NCBI GenBank assembly: GCA_911728455.2
Contig: OU452223.1
Location: 10,004,174-10,068,173, forward strand
Origin: Marthasterias glacialis
Lineage: Eukaryota; Echinodermata; Asteroidea; Forcipulatida; Asteriidae
Direction: 5' to 3'
Length of the DNA stretch: 64,000 bases
Shown in pieces: positions 14,913-26,100 of the stretch. Positions within the stretch are counted from its first letter, which is position 1, and each line of letters opens with the position of its first letter. The position numbers and the translations under genes were made by a program. The notes under the pieces are model-generated. The model made no database searches. It saw only the letters and a list, made by a program, of their open reading frames with translations, and was not told the DNA's origin.

Positions 14913-14970
14913 ACACATGTACATGTACATGTACATGTACATGTACATGTACATGTACACATGTACATGT
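14913..14970. repeat. (TACATG)n microsatellite
   Basis: About eight uninterrupted copies of the 6-bp unit TACATG form a self-complementary run. It is the densest point of the TACATGTA motif that pervades 4-20 kb. Confidence 0.9.
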
Positions 14971-16541
14971 TATGCCACATTTTGTGTGTAATCACATTGC
15001 ACATGTACATTATTATGTATAGTAACAGTACTGACCACCCATACATTGTAAGTATACAATGTGCTACTAGTATAATACTTACATGTACATGTACATGTAG
15101 TATGAATTTATAGCACACCATTTTTCAATACATCATGGATACATGTATAGAAACTCATTTTTTCTCATTTTTATGCACCTCTGGTCTCAAAATCAAGACA
15201 AGGTAGGGCCTACCGAAAAAATGTTTTTGTTTCCTGTAACATGCTGGGAAAAAAGAGGTTTGGTAGATAGATGTACATGCAGGAAAACAATTTTATTTTA
15301 GGAAACTTTTTACACACCCAAAATAAAGTTCATTGACCAAGAAGAAGACCTGACCTGCATTTTGTTTTGTTATTTACTTGTTTTGTGGGATGGTACTGTA
15401 CAGTGTACATGAAGTATATTTATATGGAAAAAATTCTTACATTTTTATGTAATGAGAATTCATCAAATATAAAAAATGTAGTAACTTTTAGATAAATAAA
15501 TAAATCATGATATCGACAAAAATTGTTATGGCCGACAGGTTTTTTAATAGTCAAACAGGTTACAGAAAGCGAACATTTTTTGTTGGGCCCCAGGCAAGTA
15601 TGACTTTTTTTTTAAGCACAGAGCGTGGATTTTAATACAACAGGCATGCATTAAAAACATTCATGATCAAAACATCTACACACAGGTTCACAGTATACTT
15701 TATTTTATTTGTTTTAAAGTGAGAGACACAAATGATGTGCCCTCCAGCATATTTGCAAAATGTCAGGGGGGCAGTGTTAGGTCATGTCATATGGTCAAAC
15801 TTAATAACTGACCACTTAGAGTGCTTCTCCCCTTAGGCTTTGAATGCCGGAGTCATCAACAAACAAATGAATGTGCGAGAAAAAAGGAAAGAAAGAAAAA
15901 ACAATTGAAATATTCAGTTATGCTCACATTTATTTACATTGCATTAGACAACCTAAAAGGTTCACCATGTGATATTAAACTTATGAAATGATTTGGGATA
16001 CAATTATCATATAATATCCATCATTACGCCTACACAAAGTGTGTCTTGCTTGAGGAGAAACGGCTGTGTGGGTGTGCAGTTTGCACTTTGGAAATATTGC
16101 AATGTTAAATAATAATTGATGGGTTTTGGCAGAGTTTATTTTATAAACATTTTCTCCAGATAAATTGTTTGTATACACTGTACATGTTTGTTGCAAGTGG
16201 GATAGAAATTTCCTTCATATTTTGGGAATGTCTTGATTTTTTTTTGAAATTGTGGATAGCAATGGTACTCAAAATTACTCACAGTGACTGAGAAATGTTA
16301 CAATTATGTGTTACAGGTGTACATGTAATAAGTTCAGTTTTAAAAATAATAGGAAATCAAATTCAATTTGTTTTGTTTATCTGGATTTTTCTTAGTTAAT
16401 GCTAAAAGCTCCTTGGTTAATTTCATTAAATTTATTTCATTCAAATTGGCCCAGATAAAAATACAGTAGTGTAGTGAACAGAAACTGTACTCCCCCTCTC
16501 CAACTTCCACTCTACAGGTAGTACATGTACATGACAGTATA

Positions 16542-16969
16542 CACTGTGCAAGTCTCGCACGTAATCGAACTTCCCTCAGTTTTTGACTACTTGTAAACAA
16601 TTAAGAATTTTGCCTAACTGACATTCATGATGTCATTAAACCTGTGTAATACTAAACAAATTCGGGCGTGATTCGAAAATTGGGTTTCTAAAAGAATTCA
16701 TTCATTTTAAAACATCCTTACAATGCATGGTTTATAGCATCGAATAAGAATCCTCGTTCCAAATTTAAGTTTTGTTTTAATGTTAATTTTAGCAAATTAA
16801 TTTTTTCATTATATGAATCTGACATTGTATTTATGAAAAATTGCTAGAAATATTTCAAGAATTTTGTATTCAAATAGACTTTAAAAAGAAAATTCGATTT
16901 CATTAAAAGAATATAGTCTTTGTTTGACTTGTTTTCTTGTTTTTGATACATGCGAGACTTGCAGAGTTC
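16542..16969. mobile_element. Degenerate foldback element of the TGCAAGTCTCGC family
   Basis: The left edge reads ACTGTGCAAGTCTCGCAC and the right edge, inverted, reads ACTCTGCAAGTCTCGCA. These ends match the better-preserved short element at 24408-24546. The roughly 430-bp AT-rich interior has no coding capacity and contains a further degenerate CGTGATTCGAA motif. Confidence 0.5.
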
Positions 16970-17524
16970 GGTATGAACTTGACAAAATGAAATCAAACAC
17001 TACTACAGGTGCAATAATTCTGAGCATCAAGTTTTTCTTAATTAAATCAAGTCAATTTTATGTCTTTACAGTATGAAGATTTTCCCTTTTTTTTTTAAAC
17101 AGTGGATCTATTTGCATCAAAGACCTGGTACATTGTTCTTGTAAGGTGAAGGCACCTTTTCCTTGGTAAAGGGCAAATCTATGAGGGAACTTCATGGGGC
17201 ACAAAAGTTAATGCCTACACTGGTTCTGTGAATTGAAGTATCATGTCTGAGTTGTAAATACTTCGTTCTTGTAAAGGGTAAGCCTACCTCTTCTACTCTG
17301 AAAAAAATAACAATTTGTGCCGGGTGTCAAAGGCAATTGCCAAAGAAATTATCAATTTAGTCTGAAGGCACAGGTTGTACAGTATGATTACGTACGGCGG
17401 TTCCTTTTAAAATAGCTCTACTCACTGTACTTGCACTGCGGTTCCCCAGTGGTTGGTTTCAACTTACAGTAGGGGGCCTATATAAACCCTTATGATAGAT
17501 GTTAATTTTTGCATCGGGGATAAA

Positions 17525-17811
17525 GAATATTATTTGTAATGTTTTACCCATACACTGATGTGTGTTCAGCACTGTACCCGCTGCTAATGGATTCGAACTG
17601 CCTCTAGCTACTGGGCAGTCTTGGTAGTCTAGTTGGTACATGTAAGACATCTGCTCTACAATGACGGGGGTCGTGGGTTCGAATCCTACCCAAGGAAAAA
17701 TCCTACATGTACATGTACGTGATTTTTTCACAGGACTCGGGAAAGTACTGAGTATTCAGTGCTGAACAGTACACACATCGGTGTATGGGTAAAACATTAC
17801 AAATAATATTC
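17525..17811. mobile_element. Palindromic element enclosing a tRNA-like Pol III core
   Basis: Arms at about 17525-17576 and 17757-17811 are inverted copies over roughly 50 bases (shared core GTAATGTTTTACCCATACAC). Between them lies a 79-nt tRNA-like core (17618-17696). The combination of MITE-like long arms and an internal Pol III promoter is unusual. It may be an inverted-repeat SINE derivative or a SINE caught between inverted copies of another repeat. Confidence 0.6.
17618..17696 (+). pseudogene. tRNA-like SINE head or tRNA pseudogene
   Basis: An A-box (TAGTCTAGTTGG) and a B-box (GGTTCGAATCC) are spaced as in tRNA genes. A 7-bp acceptor stem pairs at six positions (GTCTTGG with CCAAGGA), the D-stem GTCT/AGAC is perfect, and the T-stem GTGGG/CCTAC pairs with one wobble. 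The anticodon arm does not fold properly, so a functional tRNA is unlikely. Read on the minus strand the T-arm gives the GFEPTT peptide typical of translated tRNA-SINEs. Confidence 0.6.
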
Positions 17812-20412
17812 TACAAACCTGTCCATAGTTTTGTGTACGGGAACTGACAATTTGTTTTGATAAGAAAGAGTACTTTTTAGTATCCAACCTCTGCTTTTTC
17901 ACTCAAATCTTAATTAACTGGTACGCGTAACCAACCCATAGGACCAGCGCACCGCATACCAGCATACCAGTTATTTTGCAACTCCGGTCGGCATATTTGT
18001 TGCAATACTGTTTGAATGGGATCTGAATTACGGTGAGAATTTATCACTTTTTAACATCTTTTAGTTTGCGGAGTGGATTTTCTGGACCAGTGCAACGCTC
18101 GATGAGAGTTGAAAGAACACATAGAGCCTAATTTTGGCGAGATCTGATTTCAAAAAAGAACTGTAGCCATGTAAACGTGAAGGGCAGAAAGTTTCCAATA
18201 GCATTTTGAACATGTCACTCTATGAGGTTCGTGGAGACGATAGCGGAACAAACCTCATAGTTCTAGGAGTAGGTCGTTTCATACAAAAAAATTACAAGAT
18301 ATGTCTGTTTGTTTTTAGTCTGGCAATATTAATGGCTTATACATGTATGTATGTCCACTCCAAGTGCCAGTGCGCATGACCAGAAATGATCGACGCGCAA
18401 AGGATTTTGGGTATGTCAAAAAACTATCAGCAACCACCATGATTGGCTGATTTTGAAGCAATATGGTACACAAGCACGACAAGACCGTAGACGTAAAACC
18501 TGGCATACATGTACATGTACATGTAGAACAGCACGGTGTCCATCTTGGCAACTTGATTTCTTTTTTAGCTGTACCGGTACTCTGTTTCCCAAGATGCATT
18601 GTGGTATTCAGGATGGTGCTTGTGCATATTTGGTAATTTATGCAATCCTATCCAAGGGTAAGGCAAGGGTGTACATGTATTTCTTGATAGAATTATGACC
18701 CAACAAATCCAAACCCCAAACCTTAATAATATTGGATAGTTTTCATTATCTCATTAAATAAAGTTATTTTCATTTTATGATTTAACACTAACACTGTAAC
18801 ACTAACAGTTAACAGCATATTCTGTGTCTGTGAACCCCCCCCCCCCCCATGATTCATTAATGTCAGGCAGCTCATGAAAACAAATGTTGTCAATCTGGAA
18901 CAAGGAAAACAGCTATTAATAGCGGAATAACTACTATAATACTAACTATTTATCGGTATTCTTTTGAGTACCGAGTGCGTGTACACAAAAAGGGAAACTA
19001 CTGTCCGAGACGAGACAGCTTTTGTGTGACACAAAATACACGTCATAATATTCTTCACATCCTCACGCAACACACGTATACAAATTATTATACATGTACA
19101 TGTACACATGTATGCATACACTGCAATACAATCAAATATGGCACTCCACCGTTCCGGTTATTCCCACACTATGTAAAATAACAATTACAAGTTATTCCCG
19201 ATCAGAAAAAGAACCCTTTTATTACAATATTGAGGTACTAACCTTACTCATTTCCTATGCGGTTTTTCAGTCATTTCCAGCGACCCCTTACACCCAAAAC
19301 TGTCAAACATGATGCAGGATATAACGTCTATCATCCGCCCAACCGTCCTATCTTGATGCCATGCAAATCAATTAGGGCAAATGTGACCCTTTTCGACGTG
19401 TAGTTGATGTCACTCTCAACAACAGACGCGATTGTTCATCCGGCAAAATTTTAACATTTTCAGCGGTTTTTCAAACTCTTGCTTTAAGCATTAAGTATTT
19501 AACAATTAGCACCCTACAGTTATCACATCTTTTTACTTTGAGGGCGTGGGAAGGGGACGGAGGAGGGAAAGAAAACCGAAACGTGAAAGGTACGTAAGGC
19601 GCCCTCTCTTGAAAGAAAGTTCGTTTCGTCACATCATGAAGGATTGTCATCCTGTGTGGAAATGCGTCGTCACTGCTCTGAATTTGGTGACACAATGGCA
19701 GTCAAATCGAAATACAAAATTTAAAAAAAAAGAATATAAACAAATAATAAATAAAAAAATAAAAATGCTAATGTCATCCTCGGTATCTGACCAATGTGGC
19801 AGGATTCCTTCTTTTGGGTGATCCGAAACAATCTCAGTAGGAAAGCAGGGGACAGGTCTAAAGCTACACACCTTATCCTCTTCCAAAATGGCAGCCCATA
19901 CACAGAGAGTCGCGTGTGACGTCAGTGCAATGGGTCTAGAGACCAATTTAATATGTCGGAATTGTGTGTGGATTAAATACCCCCTCCCCCACCCCCACCC
20001 CACCACCACCACCACCACACATTAGAACTTAATTTAATTTCCCTCTGCCGTGTGCTTTTCTCTCCTCTACCAAGCTAGACTGGAGTTACTTTCTTTATAT
20101 TGTATTAAGTAGGCCTAAGCTATTCAAAACGACTATGAATATATAGAAGACATGTTTCTTCAGTGAATGGTATTAACAAAATTAAATTTGGAACTCTATC
20201 GGGTATGCGTGCAAACATTTTTTTCCTTCGAGTGGTTCTTTTTACGAAAAGTATTTCCCTTCAACAGTGTTCCGAACGTCTTGGGCCATCTACATTATAA
20301 TAAAGGTTGTCAATACTGGAATTTCCTTCAAAATTTATTATTCAGTACTACTACTGGTAAAGAAATTATGTTACAAAATTTTGGCCAATGGTCAGTATGA
20401 GTGCGCGCTGGG
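17812..20412. other. Intergenic, no supported gene
   Basis: Short unrelated open frames only. The stretch contains simple tracts: C-run at about 18834-18849, TACATG at about 18508-18522, and CCACCACC near 19990-20020. Nothing supports an exon. Confidence 0.45.
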
Positions 20413-21045
20413 TCGCTGCTTGTTGGGTTCAGTCATTCCGTTGTACATGCATATTATGGCTACCTGACAACATCTGAGAGCACAAGGTGGCGCTATGCCA
20501 CTTACTAGATTGACCTTGTAGGCCCATTATCTGTATGTGTTTAACACAGGACTCGATCGCGATATACGATCCAGCCGTGTTCCGTCAATAATCACTAGAT
20601 TGAGTCATGCTTTCGACGTGGGTTCATCAAATTAAAGAACGCAACACCCAACTTTGTAAAACAAGGGAGTTTCATATATTAATTTTATTGTAAATTACAT
20701 AAACGTTTTGACACAAGGACTGACAATAATTATTTCTAAGGAGGTCTGTAAGTATAAATTAAAGTCTGATTTCTGTGCCGGCTACCATACGGGATTTTAC
20801 ACACAACCAAACAATCATGATATTCTTTTACCGAAACTATTTTATTACATGATTTGCGAGTTGGGGATGTAAGGACATAGGCCTACATGTACCTTTCGAA
20901 TGCCACTCAAGTAATATGGCAGTTCCATACTTGGGCCCCTCTACTTTATCAATCTAGCAAGTGGTATAGCGCCACCCTGTGCTCTCAAATGTTTTCAGTA
21001 GCCATACACAACGGAATGACTCAATACAAGCACCGACAAAGCCAG
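20413..21045. mobile_element. Long foldback element, copy 1
   Basis: The left arm (about 20413-20515) and right arm (about 20948-21045) are inverted copies over roughly 100 bases, sharing CAGTCATTCCGTTGT, GAGAGCACA and GGTGGCGCTAT. They enclose about 430 bp of AT-rich non-coding sequence. A related copy lies at 39082-40740, and the homology between the two continues to about 21360 (CGGCAAGAAT, ACGTAGCT motifs). No transposase is visible, so this is probably a non-autonomous DNA transposon. Confidence 0.7.
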
Positions 21046-21786
21046 CAAACAATGTGGAGACTGATTTAGTGGGACACCATTTTGTATACCAGTCACTTGT
21101 AAAAAATTTTTTTAGCTTTTGCAACTATTGTTAGACGTTTACATAAATACATTAAAAGATTTCAAATGTATACATACAGCAAAAAACGATAAGATTGCAT
21201 AAAATTAAAAAAAATGACATCAACGAAGCGCAGGTGTAAAGCCACAATCGTTGCCATACAAACAAACAACCTTTCTGGCAAGAATTTCGCTGACGTAACG
21301 TAGCTTAGTTGTAAATACCCCTTCCCGTTAATATACATCACGAGCAGCTGCGAAACTTGAGACTTTTTTTAGCCTATAACTGATTTTCCTTCCAACATTA
21401 TGTGTCCCCAAGTTGAAGTTTTACAACTTCTCAGCCTCAGCAAGTTATAGTGACTGTACAATGAAGTTCCATAAAATAAGACCTTTAGGCCTATTATAAA
21501 AATTTTTACAAATAAAATTATACAAACTTTATACATATTTTTGTAACAATATTTATAAATACTTTTAGATTAGGTTAATTAAACTCTCTTCTTATAACTT
21601 TGTAAACCTAAGACATGCTCTAATACAGCAACACTATGAAACTAACTACCCGGAAATCTTGATTATTCTTGTTCTGTAACTCTATCAACCCATTACAACA
21701 CTTTTTTTTCCAGACCCGTGAATGCGCTTAGGTAAATTCTTTCGACATATACAGTTTGGTCATTCTCACACACGAGCAGCAAGCGC

Positions 21787-21980
21787 ACGTACGTTACACA
21801 CCATTACGTCCGACGACAATGTTGAACCATTATGTCCGACCCATTGTGTCCGACAAACGGTATGTGTAACCCACTGTGTCCGACGGGAATAATGGGTCGG
21901 ACATAACAGATTGTCGGACACAATGGGCCGGAAATAAGGTTTAAAATGTTCTACATAATGGTGCACGGTATAGCACACGT
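21787..21980. mobile_element. Small palindromic element with GTCCGAC motifs, copy 1
   Basis: The ends ACGTACGTTACACACCATTA and, inverted, ACGTGTGCTATACCGTGCACC are imperfect inverted repeats. The interior carries several inverted and direct copies of ATTATGTCCGAC / ATTGTGTCCGAC. It lies about 50 bp from a second, related element. Confidence 0.55.
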
Positions 21981-22029
21981 CCACAGCCTCAGTGTTCCTA
22001 ACATACTGCCATTTTGTCCGAGGCAACGT

Positions 22030-22211
22030 ACGTGTGTTATTCACCATCATGTCCAACATAAACTAATAATGTCCGACGACAATTTTGAACCATTTTGGGT
22101 TGGACATAATGGTTTGTAGGACCAATGAATAGGAAATTCTGGTTGAAAATTTCTCGTCGGACATGTCGGACATATAGGTCCATGTCGGACATGATGGTGT
22201 GTAATACACGT
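22030..22211. mobile_element. Small palindromic element with GTCCGAC motifs, copy 2
   Basis: The left end at 22030-22054 and the inverted right end at 22187-22211 match at about 22 of 25 bases (shared CACCATCATGTCC). The interior has four GTCCGAC or GTCGGAC motifs in both orientations. It is a sister of the element at 21787-21980. Confidence 0.6.
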
Positions 22212-22466
22212 GGTTACTGCAATGATAGATGTCATGACCAGTACAGCACACACCCATACACATGACCATGTTTGTCGACCTGGTAAATCGTGGACTTCTC
22301 TTTGTTATCCCATTATTATTATTATTGAGTCCTCGCTGTCAACTAGTAGATACGCTTATAATACACACCCGTACAACAATGGTTTCAACTGATTCTCTTC
22401 TAAATTCTAAAATAAATTATGAAGCCTAGCTTTAATGTTGATATTAAACATACAAATTTAAATAAG

Positions 22467-22866
22467 GTCCACATGAGAGAATCTCAAAGGTCCATATGAG
22501 AGAATCTCACAGGTCCATAGGAGAAAATCTCAAAGGTCAATGGAGAGAATGTCACAGGTCCACAGTAGAGAGTCTCAAAGGCACAGTAGAGAGTCTCAAA
22601 GGTCCATGGGAGAGAATCTCAAAGGTCCATGGAGAGAATCTCAAAGGTCCATAGGAGAGAATCTCAAAGGTCCACAGTAGAGAGTCTCAAAGGTCCATGG
22701 GAGAGAATCTCAAAGGTCCACGGTAGAGAGTCTCAAAGGTCCATGGGAGAGAATCTCAAAGGTCCATGGGAGAAAATCTTAAAGGTCCACAGACATGACA
22801 GGAGAGCATCTCAAAGGTCCACAGGAGGGAAACTCAAATGTCCACAGGAGAGAATCTCACAGGTCC
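22467..22866. repeat. 24-bp minisatellite (GAGAATCTCAAAGGTCCA)
   Basis: About 17 imperfect copies of a roughly 24-bp unit contain AGAGAATCTCAAAGGTCCA followed by TGGG, TAGG or CAGTA. The half-motif GAGAATCTC is nearly palindromic. The 80-residue open frame at 22629-22871 is a translation of this repeat. Confidence 0.9.
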
Positions 22867-23060
22867 ACTGAAGAGACACAGATTCACAAGGGCTGTCATG
22901 TTTTCACCCGCAGGATTCTAGTTTTCAAATCTTACTATTTACAATTACACCCTTTACATTTTATAAACTCTTAATCTGGAATCCATGACGGGTTCTTCAT
23001 TGCTGCGCTTGAAAAACCGTGTCTATCTGCATGAAGGAGTTGTCGCTGCCATGGTGGGGA

Positions 23061-23109
23061 CTACACTCCACTGGTACATGTGCCATTTAAATCGACATCC
23101 TCGCCATTC
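23061..23109 (-). CDS. Gene A exon 5: short cytoplasmic tail
   Basis: After acceptor TTATTCTAG, the phase-2 exon adds NGEDVDLNGTCTSGV and a stop. Gene B's tail exon also starts with GAATG after a TAG acceptor. Past the gene A stop, sequence in a different frame encodes DNSFMQIDT, resembling the DSLMSVDT of gene B's tail. The gene A tail may therefore be truncated by an indel. This is the least certain exon of gene A. Confidence 0.5.
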
Positions 23110-26100
23110 CTAGAATAACAAACATAAAATTGTGTTCACACAGTTTGTGAGCAAACTGCCAGTTTTATTCAAAAAGAGAAAAATAACATAAACAAAACTA
23201 ATCACATAAAAGTAACAAAAATAAAAAATACGCCACAAAAAAAATTCCAGCAGCAACAATAACAATAACATTGTTGTTTAAGGCGGCCTTACAGCGTGCA
23301 CTAGATCACCACTGTTGCACAAATTACCGTATCTTTGCATTGCAGTATGTGAAAGTATGGTAAAAAGAGAGAGACAGAAAAGTACGTCGACGTTGCTCTT
23401 TGAAAATATTTAAATTTACAATCTTTCAAACCAACTGGCACTATAAACTATAGCATCTTGTCTCTACCCAAACGGTTAGTCCCGTTTGAAGTAATATTCA
23501 ATTTTTATATATTTTTTTTAATGCGAGTATAACAGACCATTTTACTCATGATATCACATTTTTTAACAACATGGGTACCCAGACTTCTGACTGGTATAAA
23601 GCGCACATGAATCAAAGAAAGACAACATAAGTAAATCATTTGATTTTATCAAAATGGTAGTGCAAGATCTTTAATCAACTTTTGATGAACTCTTGAACAG
23701 AGGGAGAACATCTCAAAACATACCAGTGTTTTTAACTTTAATGTTATTGTTTCTACTTTTTCACAATAGTTGTCATTCAACTGGAAATTACATGGTAAGA
23801 AATGTGAAACATGACTGATATCTTTCCTGCCCAGAAAAGATCTGGAATAATCCAGGTCACTCTTTTTGCAAAAAGGTTGACATTGTCATTTAATGTTATT
23901 TTAATTTGCTTTAAATGTTCTGGTTTTTCCTCGAAAACGCGAACAATGTATAGGCTCTGCCAATAGCCACTCCATTCAAATGTTTTTTTAGTAATCAATG
24001 TAATTTTTCATACTCGGTGTGGCAGCAGACAATGCCATTGTTTAGCGGGATGTTCAAACTGAGCGGATATGTTGTTTACACACTCGGAGTTGAAGATGCA
24101 ATGAACTTGTAATGTGTACAAACCTTGCGTGGTTAGTTTCACGGTGACGATTCCTCCGTTTTTCGTAATACAACGCAACAAGTGCGATAAGTAGTGCCAC
24201 TGCCAAACTGGGGATCACGATCACTGCAGGTAAGTTCGTGGGCTGCGGGCTTTGTGGAAGTACTCCATCCGTCCTTGCTTGTTTCTCCTGCTCATGTACT
24301 GAAGTAAACATCTTGTTGTTAGTAAAATTTTACCAGCTTCTAGATAGTGGATTTTAGTTTGATTTGTACACGGTAGCTGACAGGTTATGAAAATATGTTT
24401 TATTCATAGACTGTGCAAGTCTCGCGCGTATTCGAACATTATTTTTTGAGACCATTTTGGTCACATACACATTGCTGTAACATGTAAAGGAAACAAAATC
24501 TTTATCGGACCCTAATGTTCGAATACGCGCGAGACTTACGCAGTCTATTGTGATGATGCGGACAGGGCCCAATTTCATGGCTCTGCTTACCAAAGAATTC
24601 TGTGCTTACGGTGCCCTTTAAAGCACGCGATTCTATGGGCCGTAACCGCAGAATTCCGCGGTAAGCAGAGCCATGAAATTGGGCTCAGGAGTGTACCTGC
24701 CTCCTCTAGTTGTTAAGTCACTGATATCAATCTTTGCTGTAACTGGTTTATAGTTTTATATAAGTCCTACTCCTGGTTAACAAGAGGCACCACACCCACA
24801 CTACACCCCTGAACTTAGGACGTAATCAACTGAACTCGTAAATTATTCAAACTAACTCATGGATTATTCTAAAGAGCATGTGCATTATTCAAACAGAACA
24901 AATTCATGGATTATTCAAATGAATTCATGGATTATTTAAATGAGCGCATGGACTGTTCCAAATGGGTTATTTTCAATAACTAAGATTATTAAAATAGCTA
25001 AAGTAACAAGCGGATTGAGAAAAAAATGCAACATCTCTCCCTTCAAAATAATCCAAATTAAGGGGGAAAAACACACCCCAAACAAACGAATAGCCTTTGA
25101 TGGACAAGAGAGCCCCCATCGCTCATTCACCACCACCCCTCGTACACGCTCTTGTTTTGGTATGCTTGTATCCAAAATAATAATATATCGTTGCTGTTTT
25201 TGTGGTGAGGAAACCCATTAAGAACATTTGCTTGAAAAACACAAGAAGAACAAAAACAAGTAATACAAATTGAATAAAGTAAATAAATAAAAATTAACCA
25301 AAAACTTCCGGATCCATAGGTTTGTCAGGGTGGGGTAGGGGGCATATACAGACTACTACTACTACTATATGCTACCACTAATAATTGAATTCGCTTACCT
25401 TTGTTCTCATTTGTCGTAAGTGACAACGGTCCTGTGGGGTTGGCATATGCTTTAATAGATAATAAATAAGATTCACAATTTAGAAACGACATGATTTAAA
25501 AGTGGGAAAGTGATGACGCCAGAACAGTGAACATTATCATTTTGTCAAATGTATTTCAATGGAACCAGACTATTGCCCTTCCGACCTCGTTATGGCCCAA
25601 GTGATTCAAAAGGAGATAAACTTAGAGAAGGCTGTACCATTAAAAAAGTCTCTTGTTCCCCTGATTAACCTCACCTGGTTGGACAGTTACGTTCGTCTCA
25701 TCAATCACGTCCCAATCCAATTTGCCGTTGACGTTCAAGACACATCCGTAAATACCGTTGTCCGACTCTGAAGCTTCACTGATAGTCAGCACAGAATCTT
25801 CTCCCCGGACATCACTATCTGTCTTATTCAATCGGTAAACGCCATATTTCAAGCTAGAGGTGGCCGGGTTGATTATTTCTTTGTTATCACCGACACGGCG
25901 GTAGAATTCAGCAACACCTCCATGATTTCTGATGCCGCAGTACAAAACCAAATCGTCTCCTACGTGTCCTCCACGGAAGAATGCCACAATGAGCCCTGCG
26001 GTTCCTGGTTTAACAAACACAAAAAAAACCTCAAACGTCCATTAGATGGTTCATGACACAAGTTGACATAGGAGCCACACGTCCATGCCTGTTTACACAA

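Larger units (their letters stand above)
8150..16540. other. Long gene-poor region rich in TACATGTA motifs
   Basis: No coding exon could be supported: open frames are short, lack domain motifs and often consist of translated TACATG repeats. Dozens of GTACATGTAC-type palindromes are scattered through the region. A direct duplication near 10.44-10.67 kb and a TACATG array near 14.91-14.97 kb are listed separately. Confidence 0.5.

Noticed and set aside
17459..17731. 90-residue frame with a GFEPTTP motif
   Set aside because: This peptide is a typical reverse translation of the tRNA T-arm in SINEs.
22629..22871. 80-residue repetitive frame
   Set aside because: It is a product of the 24-bp minisatellite with no start context or splice support.
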